Shown: positions 1 to 5,956 of the stretch, in pieces
Layout: the number at the start of each line of letters is the position of its first letter
How positions within the stretch are numbered: position 1 is the stretch's first letter
Origin: an uncultured Bacilli bacterium
Lineage (GTDB): Bacteria; Bacillota_I; Bacilli_A; RF39; UBA660
NCBI GenBank assembly: GCA_947630935.1
Contig: CANRJL010000037.1
Coordinates: 1 to 8,852, forward strand
DNA length: 8,852 nucleotides
Reading direction: 5' to 3'
Position numbers and translations under genes: made by a program
Notes under the pieces: model-generated
Seen by the model: the letters and a program-made list of their open reading frames with translations, nothing else
What the model was told of the DNA's origin: nothing
Databases searched by the model: none

Positions 1-77
1 TGGTCGAGAAGACAGGATTTGAACCTGCAACCCCTTGGTCCCAAACCAAGTGCACTACCAAATTGTGCTACTTCTCG
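1..77 (-). tRNA. tRNA-Pro (anticodon TGG)
   Basis: Read on the minus strand, this folds into a complete cloverleaf. The acceptor arms CGAGAAG and CTTCTCG pair perfectly, followed by discriminator A and an encoded CCA that is the first base triplet of the window. The D arm is GCAC/GTGC, the anticodon stem CTTGG/CCAAG encloses the loop TTTGGGA with anticodon TGG, and the T arm contains GGTTCAAAT. TGG reads proline codons and, with a modified wobble U, could read all four. It lies 47 bases downstream of tRNA-Arg on the same strand and is probably cotranscribed with it. The window begins exactly at the CCA, so any further downstream genes or terminator are out of view. Confidence 0.96.
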
Positions 78-91
78 CTTATTAATAATAG

Positions 92-120
92 TTTATCACA
101 AAAACTAATTTTGTGATAAA
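92..120. repeat. Perfect 12-bp inverted repeat in the tRNA spacer
   Basis: TTTATCACAAAA (92-103) and TTTTGTGATAAA (109-120) are exact reverse complements around the 5-base loop ACTAA. The transcript of the tRNA-Arg/tRNA-Pro pair would form a 12-bp stem with 3 G-C pairs. On the minus strand a T-run (121-124 continuing into the arm) lies before the hairpin and not after it, so it is not a textbook terminator for tRNA-Arg. It could be a processing or insulating hairpin, or a terminator used from the opposite direction. The function is unknown; the symmetry itself is plain in the sequence. Confidence 0.75.
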
Positions 121-124
121 AAAA

Positions 125-201
125 TGGTGCACCCAAAGGGAGTCGAACCCCTAACCTTTAGATCCGTAGTCTAACGCTCTATCCAATTGCGCTATGGGTG
201 C
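125..201 (-). tRNA. tRNA-Arg (anticodon ACG)
   Basis: Complete cloverleaf on the minus strand. The acceptor GCACCCA pairs with TGGGTGC, followed by discriminator A and an encoded CCA. The anticodon stem TTAGA/TCTAA encloses the loop CTACGGA, giving anticodon ACG, and the T arm contains GGTTCGACT. In bacteria this tRNA is normally edited at A34 to inosine by TadA and then reads CGU, CGC and CGA. The D stem reads GCGC against GAGC, so there is a G-A mismatch at the third pair where most bacterial copies have T-A. It is the first gene of a two-tRNA unit, 20 bases downstream of a -10 box. Confidence 0.96.
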
Positions 202-220
202 ATTTATAAAATGCAATATG

Positions 221-249
221 ATTATATAATAAAGGACCCAAAAATGCAA
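221..249 (-). promoter_or_regulatory. Promoter of the tRNA-Arg/tRNA-Pro unit
   Basis: On the minus strand a perfect -10 box TATAAT (221-226) lies 17 bases from a -35-like TTGCAT (244-249). The predicted start falls near 213-215, about 12-14 bases before the mature 5' end of tRNA-Arg, a normal length for a pre-tRNA leader trimmed by RNase P. The -35 box matches consensus only at TTG. The GGGTCC between the boxes does not extend into an obvious stringent-control discriminator. Confidence 0.7.
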
Positions 250-307
250 GTGTTTTTTAGTAGTAACCCATTTATAAATCATTAACCATTTTAAAATATT
301 TAAAAAA

Positions 308-1387
308 CTATTTTTTCCTTGCTCTTAATTTTTTTACTTTTCGCATAATTTTTTGCATAGTCATTTTTTCTTCTTGTTCAATCTCTTTTTTTCGAAAAAT
401 ATGATACAACATAATTGGATGCATAATAAAATCCATACTATCAGCTTTATCAATCAATGTTAGTAACCATGCTTCTTTACTTTTAGGAATTTTAAGATTA
501 ACCGGAAACATATGAGTTTCCATAATTTCGGCAATTTTAGGCGTAATTTTTTTGCCATAGATTTTTTTGGCATTTAATACAGCATTATGAGCATGAGTAA
601 AAGCATGCATTTGCAAAAAAGGTTTTTTCTCTTTATCATATTGCCATGGTTTTTCATAAAAATCATGTAACAAACCAGCAATTGCCAAACTTTTATAATC
701 TAAATGAAATTTTTTGCCAATTTTAAAGCAATCAAAAGAAACTCGCACGGTATGCTCATAAACACTTTCATTTATATGATGGGGAAAATTTTTTCTTTTC
801 AAAAATTCTTTATTATTTATAAAAGATTCAATAAGTTCATAATATTCTACATAATCACTAAAAGCATCAACTATTTTTTTTTTATTTTCAAAATAAAAAC
901 GAATATAACTAATCAAGGTTACAATTTGTAAACCACAAGTAATATAAACAAACCAACTAATAGATACATGATAATTAGGAAATAATACATCCAAAAAACC
1001 CAGTAAAATAGAAATAAAAATAAACCAAGTTTTTATTTTACCAACAAATAACGAAAGAGCAATTTTATTTTTAAAATAAAAGTAGAGATTAAAAGACGCG
1101 AGTAAACATTCTAAAATAAATACATAAAAAAACATAGGATTTCGTAAAATTAGCAAAATAAGTAAACCTAATGCTAAAACTTTATCAGCCAAAGCATCCA
1201 ATTTTGCGCCAAAATCACTAACAACATTCCATTTTCTAGCTAATAAGCCATCCAAAAAATCTGTAAATGCAATAATCATAGCTACTAAAATCAATGACCA
1301 AATATGATTAGTTAAACCTAAAATAATAACAACAGGAGTCATTAAAATTCTTGAAAAAGTCAATAAATTAGGAATATATTTTTTCAT
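308..1387 (-). CDS. pgsA: CDP-alcohol phosphatidyltransferase (PgsA-like) fused to an HD phosphohydrolase domain
   Basis: Predicted two-domain protein of 359 residues. Residues about 1-170 form a membrane CDP-alcohol phosphatidyltransferase domain with the full catalytic signature DG-x2-AR-x8-G-x3-D-x3-D (D43, D46, G47, A50, R51, G60, D64, D68). Such enzymes transfer a phosphatidyl group from CDP-diacylglycerol; the N-terminus IPNLLTFSRI is typical of PgsA, which makes phosphatidylglycerophosphate. After a charged linker, residues about 195-330 form an HD domain with apparently all metal ligands: H212, H241-D242 (LLHDF), H265/H267, H292 and D313. The HD half resembles standalone clostridial HD proteins with the HAFTH and THMFP blocks; the substrate is unknown. 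PgsA alone is usually about 180-200 residues, so the second domain doubles its length. The ATG at 1387 is chosen because GGAGG lies 8 bases upstream; an in-frame GTG at 1402 overlaps that Shine-Dalgarno. The tail is very basic (KKLRARKK). Confidence 0.88.
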   Translation of the reverse strand: MKKYIPNLLTFSRILMTPVVIILGLTNHIWSLILVAMIIAFTDFLDGLLARKWNVVSDFGAKLDALADKVLALGLLILLILRNPMFFYVFILECLLASFNLYFYFKNKIALSLFVGKIKTWFIFISILLGFLDVLFPNYHVSISWFVYITCGLQIVTLISYIRFYFENKKKIVDAFSDYVEYYELIESFINNKEFLKRKNFPHHINESVYEHTVRVSFDCFKIGKKFHLDYKSLAIAGLLHDFYEKPWQYDKEKKPFLQMHAFTHAHNAVLNAKKIYGKKITPKIAEIMETHMFPVNLKIPKSKEAWLLTLIDKADSMDFIMHPIMLYHIFRKKEIEQEEKMTMQKIMRKVKKLRARKK

Positions 1388-1395
1388 AACCTTAT

Positions 1396-1400
1396 CCTCC
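1396..1400 (-). promoter_or_regulatory. Shine-Dalgarno GGAGG fixing the pgsA-HD start
   Basis: On the minus strand GGAGG is followed by 8 bases and the ATG at 1387. The longer reading from GTG at 1402 would place the start codon against the Shine-Dalgarno itself, so that start is unlikely. Confidence 0.8.
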
Positions 1401-1405
1401 ACTTA

Positions 1406-1414
1406 ATTTTACCA
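1406..1414 (-). promoter_or_regulatory. Possible extended -10 of pgsA-HD
   Basis: On the minus strand TGGTAAAAT fits an extended -10 (TGnTAAAAT) between the RNase J terminator and the pgsA-HD ribosome binding site. No convincing -35 is seen. The predicted start would fall at about 1399, inside or against the Shine-Dalgarno, so either the leader is minimal or the real promoter lies elsewhere. Confidence 0.3.
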
Positions 1415-1449
1415 AATCTTTAAAAAACATTTTCATGTTTCATAACATA

Positions 1450-1495
1450 AAAAAGACTTTTGAAAAATCAATCACTTAACCTCAAAAGTCTTTTT
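1450..1495 (-). terminator. Rho-independent terminator of the RNase J gene
   Basis: On the minus strand AAAAAGACTTTTGA (1495-1482) pairs exactly with TCAAAAGTCTTTTT (1463-1450), a 14-bp stem with an 18-base loop and a T-rich 3' arm. The upstream arm contains part of the RNase J stop codon (1494-1496). A second small hairpin lies just downstream (AAACAT-GAAA-ATGTTT, 1440-1425) and may back it up. Confidence 0.75.
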
Positions 1496-3128
1496 AGACT
1501 TCTTGAACTACTGCAATAATCATTGGCTTACTTTCCGTTTGTTCATATAAATAATTACTTAATTCATAACGTATTTCTGTTTTTATTTTATTATATTCAA
1601 CATAACCATTTACTATATTTCTCGTTATAACATCTTCGCAAATTTCTTTCATACCAGAAATAATATCCTTTGAATCTTTAATATAAATAAAACCTCTTGT
1701 TGTAACCTCAGGCCCAACAATCAATACTTTTTCTTGTTTACTAATAGTCGCGCTTATTAAAACAATACCATTTTCACTAAGCATTTCTCTATCTTTAATG
1801 ACTAAATCGCCAACATCATCACTACTTTTACCATCAATCAAAGCATCTTTAACAGGCACATGCACAAACTTATCTTCATATTTTCCATCTACGAAAGTGA
1901 CAACATCCCCATTTTGTTTTAAGAAGATATTCTCGGCCGGAATTCCTAAAGAATTAGCCAAATTAGCATTATTTACCATATGCCGATATTCCCCCTTAAC
2001 AGGCATATAATATTTTGGCTTCATAAGTTTAATCATTAACATTAAATCTTCACTAGATGCATGATGTAAAATATTCTTATCTTTTGGTAAAGAAATAATT
2101 TGGCAACCAGTCATTGCAATATCATTCTCCAATTTTACTAATAATTTTTCATTTGCATCATATCTTGGTTCTGCAAAAACTACTGCATCAGTTGCCTTTA
2201 AAGAAATAAACTTATCATATCCACTGACAATTTTTGAAATTGCCGCATATGGATTAGACTTATCATCACAAACTAACAAAATAGAATTACTATCCTCAAT
2301 ATTAGACAAATCTCCAATAAGTTCCTCTTGATAATTTAAATAATGATTATTATAAGCAAAATGAATAAAATTTTGTAACTTCTTGCCCATTACAACAATT
2401 TTGCGATGAGAATTTTTCGCACCCTCAAAAATATCTTTTATTGTATATAAATGGGTAGGCAAAACACTAATAATTATTCGTCTATCAACTTTGTTAAATA
2501 TGTCAGCAAAAAAATTTGTTAAGCGATGAGAAGGCGATGTATGACCAGAATTTTCTGAAAATACAGATTCGCTTAAAAGACATAAAACTCCTTGTTTTCC
2601 AACATAGGCAATCTTGCCTAAATCCATATCATAATGATCACGCATCAAAGGATCAATAATAAAATCTCCCGTATAACAAATTGTTCCATCTTTTGTATAT
2701 AAACAATACATAACTGCATCAGGAACACTATGACTAACTGTTATTGGAAAAATTGAACATTCTCCAAAATTTAACTTTCGATGAGGCAAAATTTCCACAA
2801 TATTATCCTCTTTAACACCTAAATCCATTAAAACAAACTTAGTGTATTTAGTAGCATAAAACTTAATTTCTGGAATAAATTTAACTAAATCTAAAGCTCC
2901 ACCCATGTTTTCATAATGACCATGCGTTAAAAATACGCCTTTGATTTTTTTGCGATTTTTTACTAAATACTCATAATCTGGAATAATATAATCAATTCCA
3001 AACATATTATTTGACGCATATTTTATCCCACAATCAAATACATATATATCATTATCAACCTCAACAATATAAGTGTTTTTACCCATCTCATCAAGGCCAC
3101 CTAAGCCAAAAATTCTTATTTTGCCCAT
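1494..3128 (-). CDS. rnjB: Ribonuclease J family protein, degenerate active site (RNase J2-like)
   Basis: 544 residues, close to the family's usual 555, with metallo-beta-lactamase, beta-CASP and C-terminal regions in the RNase J order. RNase J enzymes are 5'-exo/endonucleases in RNA decay and processing. Recognisable blocks include the N-terminal GLGGLDEMGKN, VSHSVPD (H133), TGDF (D155), HHASSED (355-361), PVKGEYRH (376-383) and GPEVTTRGF near 472-480. The zinc motif that is HGHEDH in active RNase J1 reads HGHYEN here (69-74), so Asp becomes Glu and the second His becomes Asn. The His of PVHGEYR is Lys378, and the conserved SDSTN loop reads SESVF. These losses fit an RNase J2-like partner of a catalytic RNase J1 encoded elsewhere; J1/J2 complexes are known in Bacillus. 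The ATG at 3128 follows AGGAGG (3139-3144) by 10 bases. A separate promoter precedes it and a hairpin terminator ends it, so it is probably monocistronic. The rnjB symbol is an inference. Confidence 0.9.
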   Translation of the reverse strand: MGKIRIFGLGGLDEMGKNTYIVEVDNDIYVFDCGIKYASNNMFGIDYIIPDYEYLVKNRKKIKGVFLTHGHYENMGGALDLVKFIPEIKFYATKYTKFVLMDLGVKEDNIVEILPHRKLNFGECSIFPITVSHSVPDAVMYCLYTKDGTICYTGDFIIDPLMRDHYDMDLGKIAYVGKQGVLCLLSESVFSENSGHTSPSHRLTNFFADIFNKVDRRIIISVLPTHLYTIKDIFEGAKNSHRKIVVMGKKLQNFIHFAYNNHYLNYQEELIGDLSNIEDSNSILLVCDDKSNPYAAISKIVSGYDKFISLKATDAVVFAEPRYDANEKLLVKLENDIAMTGCQIISLPKDKNILHHASSEDLMLMIKLMKPKYYMPVKGEYRHMVNNANLANSLGIPAENIFLKQNGDVVTFVDGKYEDKFVHVPVKDALIDGKSSDDVGDLVIKDREMLSENGIVLISATISKQEKVLIVGPEVTTRGFIYIKDSKDIISGMKEICEDVITRNIVNGYVEYNKIKTEIRYELSNYLYEQTESKPMIIAVVQEV

Positions 3129-3191
3129 AAAATAATTTCCTCCTAGTACTTTCTAACAATTTATAAACTAAAAAGTTTTTTAAGTAAAGAC

Positions 3192-3220
3192 ATTATATCA
3201 AATTATTTTATATTTTGCAA
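3192..3220 (-). promoter_or_regulatory. Promoter of the RNase J gene
   Basis: On the minus strand TTGCAA (3215-3220) and TATAAT (3192-3197) are separated by exactly 17 bases, and TG one base before the -10 makes it an extended -10 (TGATATAAT). The -35 begins just after the stop codon of the preceding gene (3222-3224). The predicted leader is about 57 bases and carries AGGAGG. Confidence 0.78.
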
Positions 3221-3221
3221 A

Positions 3222-3997
3222 CTAATCAAAAGATTCACTAATTAATTGAGATAAAGGCAATATTTGATAACCCTTATAAATAATATTTTCAATAAGTAAT
3301 TTCAAATAACTTAAATCTAAATTTTCAATATAAATAATCGAACCAGGTAAAATATTGGAATAAATTGCAACAAAATTACTATTTGTAACTGAAACAGTTG
3401 GTTCAACTAAAATTTTACCCTTTTTTTGACAAAATTCTTTAGTCATTTTTTTCAAAAAGCAAATATTTTTATTTTCTTTAGTAGTATTTAAACTTTTTTC
3501 AACTTCATTATATTTATTTTCATCATCATTTATCTTTTCACCAAGGCGTTGCATTTTAACAGTATTAGAAGTAGTTAAAACTGCGTAATCCATTCCCATT
3601 TCTTCAAAATATGCAAGAAGATAATTATCTTCATTAACTACAAAACTTACTCCCATTTTTTTTAAATTTCCTTGGCGAATAATTTTATTTTTATTTTTGT
3701 CTAATGTAATTGTTGGCATAACTTGATCATAAATTAAATAAGACTCTAAATATGCACCTAAATTTTTCATTTTTTGAAAACTTTTTTCAATATTTACCTT
3801 TTGACCAACTATCCCCGGAATTACATAATCACCATCAATTAAAGCATTAACACTTTCAATATAATGGTCATCTTTATCCATTAAAATACTTTGATAAATC
3901 GGGTCTTTTTGCCGCATTAAAAGAGCAAATTGATGTGTATAATAAAAACTAAAACATAAAAGAGCTACAATTCCAAATGATTTTAAGCCTTTATTCA
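3222..3997 (-). CDS. Membrane-anchored protein with a NodB-like (polysaccharide deacetylase) tail, probably non-catalytic
   Basis: 258 residues. Residues about 7-28 form one hydrophobic segment after MNKGLK, a signal anchor that would put the rest outside the cell. Residues 58-98 carry the pattern V-IPG-x2-G-x2-V-x4-S followed by a block ending MPTITL. The end (216-252: ILPGSIIYIEN, then LLIENIIYKGYQILPLSQL) has the look of the last strands of a NodB/polysaccharide deacetylase fold, which usually read LPGSIILLHD and KGYKFVPLSEL. The metal-binding Asp-Asp and H-x3-H motifs of active deacetylases are not visible and the usual HD is EN, so I expect a structural or ligand-binding role in the envelope. 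Asp/Lys-rich residues 155-178 look disordered. The ATG at 3997 is chosen because AGGTG sits 6 bases upstream; the GTG at 4007 overlaps it. It lies 50 bases after ssb and may share its transcript. The fold assignment is tentative. Confidence 0.7.
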
Positions 3998-4004
3998 TTT
4001 GTAT

Positions 4005-4009
4005 CACCT
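4005..4009 (-). promoter_or_regulatory. Shine-Dalgarno AGGTG fixing the start of the 3222-3997 gene
   Basis: On the minus strand AGGTG (within TAGGTGAT, matching the 3' part of AGGAGGTGAT) lies 6 bases before the ATG at 3997. The alternative in-frame GTG at 4007 would be inside this site. Confidence 0.6.
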
Positions 4010-4047
4010 ATAATAGTATATGATGAAAAAAGTAATATAAATGCATC

Positions 4048-4413
4048 TTAACTATCATTTTCTTTGAAGCAATCATCTTCGGAAATAATTTTTTCTTTAT
4101 GATTACTACTCACAAAAGAAATAGATTCAACAATTACCTCGGTCATATACTTCTTTTCTTCCAAATCATTTTCATAAGTTCTCACTTGAAGTCTCCCACG
4201 AACACTTACAATATCGCCTTTTTTACAATATTCTTTAGTTCGTTTAGCTATTCCGTTCCATAACACGCATCTTAAAAAATCTGTTTCATAAATTCCTTGA
4301 GAATTACGATAACTTCTTGGAACAGCCAAATTAATAACCATTCTAGATTGTTCGTTTGTCAAAAGCAATTCAGGATCTTCTGTTAAACGCCCAACTAAAA
4401 TGACATGATTCAA
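4048..4413 (-). CDS. ssb: Single-stranded DNA-binding protein (short SSB, TTG start)
   Basis: 121 residues, essentially one OB fold. It shows the SSB opening NHVILVGRLTEDPEL, then INLAVPRSY, the TDFLRCVLWNGIAK block, the KKGDIVSVRGRLQVRTY strand and a final MTEVIVESISFV strand. SSB tetramers coat single-stranded DNA in replication, repair and recombination. The flexible linker is almost absent, and the tail ISEDDCFKENDS does not end in the usual acidic DDIPF-type tip: an acidic-Phe pattern (EDDCF) is followed by five more residues. It is not flanked by rpsF and rpsR, where the housekeeping ssb of Bacillota normally sits, so it may be a second SSB. The start is TTG at 4413, seven bases after the GGAGG of a near-perfect AAAGGAGGTGA. 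A longer reading from 4464 begins with unrelated hydrophobic residues and runs through that ribosome binding site, so I reject it. Confidence 0.92.
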   Translation of the reverse strand: MNHVILVGRLTEDPELLLTNEQSRMVINLAVPRSYRNSQGIYETDFLRCVLWNGIAKRTKEYCKKGDIVSVRGRLQVRTYENDLEEKKYMTEVIVESISFVSSNHKEKIISEDDCFKENDS

Positions 4414-4417
4414 TATT

Positions 4418-4428
4418 TCACCTCCTTT
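4418..4428 (-). promoter_or_regulatory. Near-consensus Shine-Dalgarno selecting the TTG start of ssb
   Basis: AAAGGAGGTGA on the minus strand complements the 16S anti-Shine-Dalgarno almost completely and is the strongest such site in the window. It compensates for a TTG start codon at 4413. Confidence 0.85.
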
Positions 4429-4519
4429 CGTTTTCATTAAAACAAAGAAAGTAAAAATACACAAACAATCAAACTTTTAAATTTTAAATCTAATTTTTTC
4501 CAATTTTTAATTTTGACTT

Positions 4520-4569
4520 TGCCAAATTTAAAAATTTGTCATAAAAAAACAACAAATTATTTAAATTTG
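4520..4569. repeat. Two tandem CAAATT..AATTTG palindromes between sufB and ssb
   Basis: Palindrome 1 (4520-4541) is CAAATTT-AA-AAATTTG with outer TG/CA pairs and one mismatch. Palindrome 2 (4553-4569) is CAAATT-5 bases-AATTTG. Their centres are about 30 bases apart, near three helical turns. They lie about 110-155 bases upstream of the ssb start in a 196-base gap that contains no gene. They may be an operator or may be chance in AT-rich DNA. I find no convincing -35/-10 pair for ssb in this gap. Confidence 0.4.
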
Positions 4570-4575
4570 CTATTT

Positions 4576-4609
4576 AAAAAAATTATCTGTAAATTAATGT
4601 TAATTGACA
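4576..4609 (-). terminator. AT-rich terminator after sufB
   Basis: On the minus strand, immediately after the sufB TGA, TGTCAATTAA (4609-4600) pairs with TTAATTTACA (4597-4588) with one mismatch and a 2-base loop. Five bases later comes TTTTTTT (4582-4576). The low G-C content and the gap before the T-run make it a weak candidate. Confidence 0.4.
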
Positions 4610-5899
4610 TCATTCTTCCAACAATCTATTTAATTCTACAGCATATTCCATTGGCAATTCTTTTCTAAATTCATCAATAAAGCCCATAATAATTAATTCC
4701 TTAGCCCGATTTTCACTAAAGCCTTTACTCATTAAATAAAATAATTTTTCTTCACTTACTTTACTTACACTTGCTTCATGTTCCAAAGTACTCGAATCAT
4801 TTTCTACTATATTTTTAGGATAAGTATCACTTTTACTTTTAGAATCTAATAAAATTGTATCACACTTAACACTAGCAAAACTACCTAAAGCATTTTTAGT
4901 AATATTAACAGTTCCCCGATAATTGCTAATTCCTCCCTCACTTGCAATGCTTTTATTAACAATATTACTTTTAGTATGCGCCCCAATATGAATCATTTTA
5001 GCTCCAGCATCCAAAATTTGCTTTTTCTTAGCATAAGCAATACTTACGCAATTACCCCGAGCATAATCACCTTTTAAAATACAAGATGGATATTTCATAG
5101 TAATTCCTGAGCCTAAATTGCCATCTACCCATTCCATAAGTCCACCTTCTTCAACAATTGCTCTTTTAGTAACCAAATTATAAACATCTAAAGACCAATT
5201 TTGAATCGTACTATATCGGCATTTAGCATTTTTTCCTACAAAAATTTCTACAACACCAGCATGAAGACTAACTTTTGCATTCATTCTTGCTGTACATCCT
5301 TCAATATAAGAAAGCTCAGCCCCTTCATCAACAATAATAATTGTTCGTTCAAACTGTCCCAAAGAAGCTGTATCAATTCGAAAATAACTTTGCAAAGGTC
5401 TATCAACTTTAGTATAAGGAGGAATATAAATAAATGAACCACCACTCCACACAGCCCCATTTAATGCTGTATACATATTTTCTTGATAATCAACCAAAGT
5501 ATTAAAATATTTTTTAAACAAATCTGGATATTTTTGCAAAGCCATATCAGTACTCATAAAAATAATATCTTTCTCAGTTTTATTTTTATGATACACAACT
5601 TCACTTTCTAACTGATTAGAAACCCCATCTAAATATTTTTCCTCTGCCGAAACAACCCCCAATTTACAAAAAGTATGATATGTTTCTTGCTTTACATCTT
5701 TCCAATCACTTTTAATATCCTCACTTTTTCGATAGTATATTAAATCATCAAAAGAAAAATCTAATTTTGGCCCAAAAGAAGGTTGCTTTTGCTTTAAAAA
5801 ATTATCATAAGCTTGCAAGCGAAATTCTTTCATCCACAAAGGTTCAGCCTTTTTATTTGATAAATCTATAATAAAATCTCTTGTTAATTTTTGCTTCAT
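4610..5899 (-). CDS. sufB: Fe-S cluster assembly scaffold subunit SufB
   Basis: 429 residues, recognisably SufB and not SufD. Family blocks are YYRKSEDIKSDW (55-66), KYLDGVSNQLESEVVYH (88-104), NGAVWSGGSFIYIP (147-160), GQFERTIII (181-189), EGCTA (200-204), TIQNWSLDVYNLVTKRA (231-247), EWVDGN (256-261), MKYP, DAGAKMIH and KELPMEYAVELNRL at the end. C346 in KCDTILLD and the HEA triplet at 374-376 match the conserved cysteine and His/Glu pair needed at the SufB-SufD interface. SufB builds nascent Fe-S clusters with SufC (ATPase) and SufD, using sulfur from SufS/SufU. It is about 35 residues shorter than the Bacillus protein, all lost from the N-terminus. No sufC, sufD, sufS or sufU is adjacent on either side, so sufB is transcribed alone here. 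The ATG at 5899 follows a weak GAAGTGA. Confidence 0.95.
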   Translation of the reverse strand: MKQKLTRDFIIDLSNKKAEPLWMKEFRLQAYDNFLKQKQPSFGPKLDFSFDDLIYYRKSEDIKSDWKDVKQETYHTFCKLGVVSAEEKYLDGVSNQLESEVVYHKNKTEKDIIFMSTDMALQKYPDLFKKYFNTLVDYQENMYTALNGAVWSGGSFIYIPPYTKVDRPLQSYFRIDTASLGQFERTIIIVDEGAELSYIEGCTARMNAKVSLHAGVVEIFVGKNAKCRYSTIQNWSLDVYNLVTKRAIVEEGGLMEWVDGNLGSGITMKYPSCILKGDYARGNCVSIAYAKKKQILDAGAKMIHIGAHTKSNIVNKSIASEGGISNYRGTVNITKNALGSFASVKCDTILLDSKSKSDTYPKNIVENDSSTLEHEASVSKVSEEKLFYLMSKGFSENRAKELIIMGFIDEFRKELPMEYAVELNRLLEE

Positions 5900-5918
5900 A
5901 AAAAATCACTTCTAACCT

Positions 5919-5947
5919 ATTTTAACAAAGAATTACTTTTTTTTAAA
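5919..5947 (-). promoter_or_regulatory. Promoter of sufB
   Basis: On the minus strand TGTTAAAAT is an extended -10 (box 5919-5924, TG at 5926-5927). It lies 17 bases from TTTAAA (5942-5947), a 4-of-6 -35. The predicted leader is about 13 bases, so no long leader element such as a riboswitch can precede sufB. Confidence 0.5.
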
Positions 5948-5956
5948 GAGCATTTA

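Noticed and set aside
284..307. Possible terminator hairpin after pgsA-HD (TTTTAAA/TTTAAAA)
   Set aside because: The stem is entirely A-T with a 3-base loop and no clear T-tract, so it cannot be told from background composition.
704..931. Plus-strand open frame of 75 codons
   Set aside because: It lies antisense inside the HD/membrane part of the pgsA-HD gene, has low-complexity Phe/Ile/Lys composition and no ribosome binding site.
1388..1402. GTG start at 1402 for pgsA-HD
   Set aside because: It overlaps the Shine-Dalgarno GGAGG that serves the ATG at 1387.
4414..4464. Longer SSB beginning at 4464
   Set aside because: The extra residues run through the AAAGGAGGTGA site and are unlike any SSB N-terminus; TTG at 4413 aligns with the family start.
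4610..4612. UGA read as tryptophan (Mollicutes code)
   Set aside because: Tryptophans in sufB are TGG, the protein ends at the normal family end, and the ATGA overlap at 8060-8063 makes sense only with TGA as stop.
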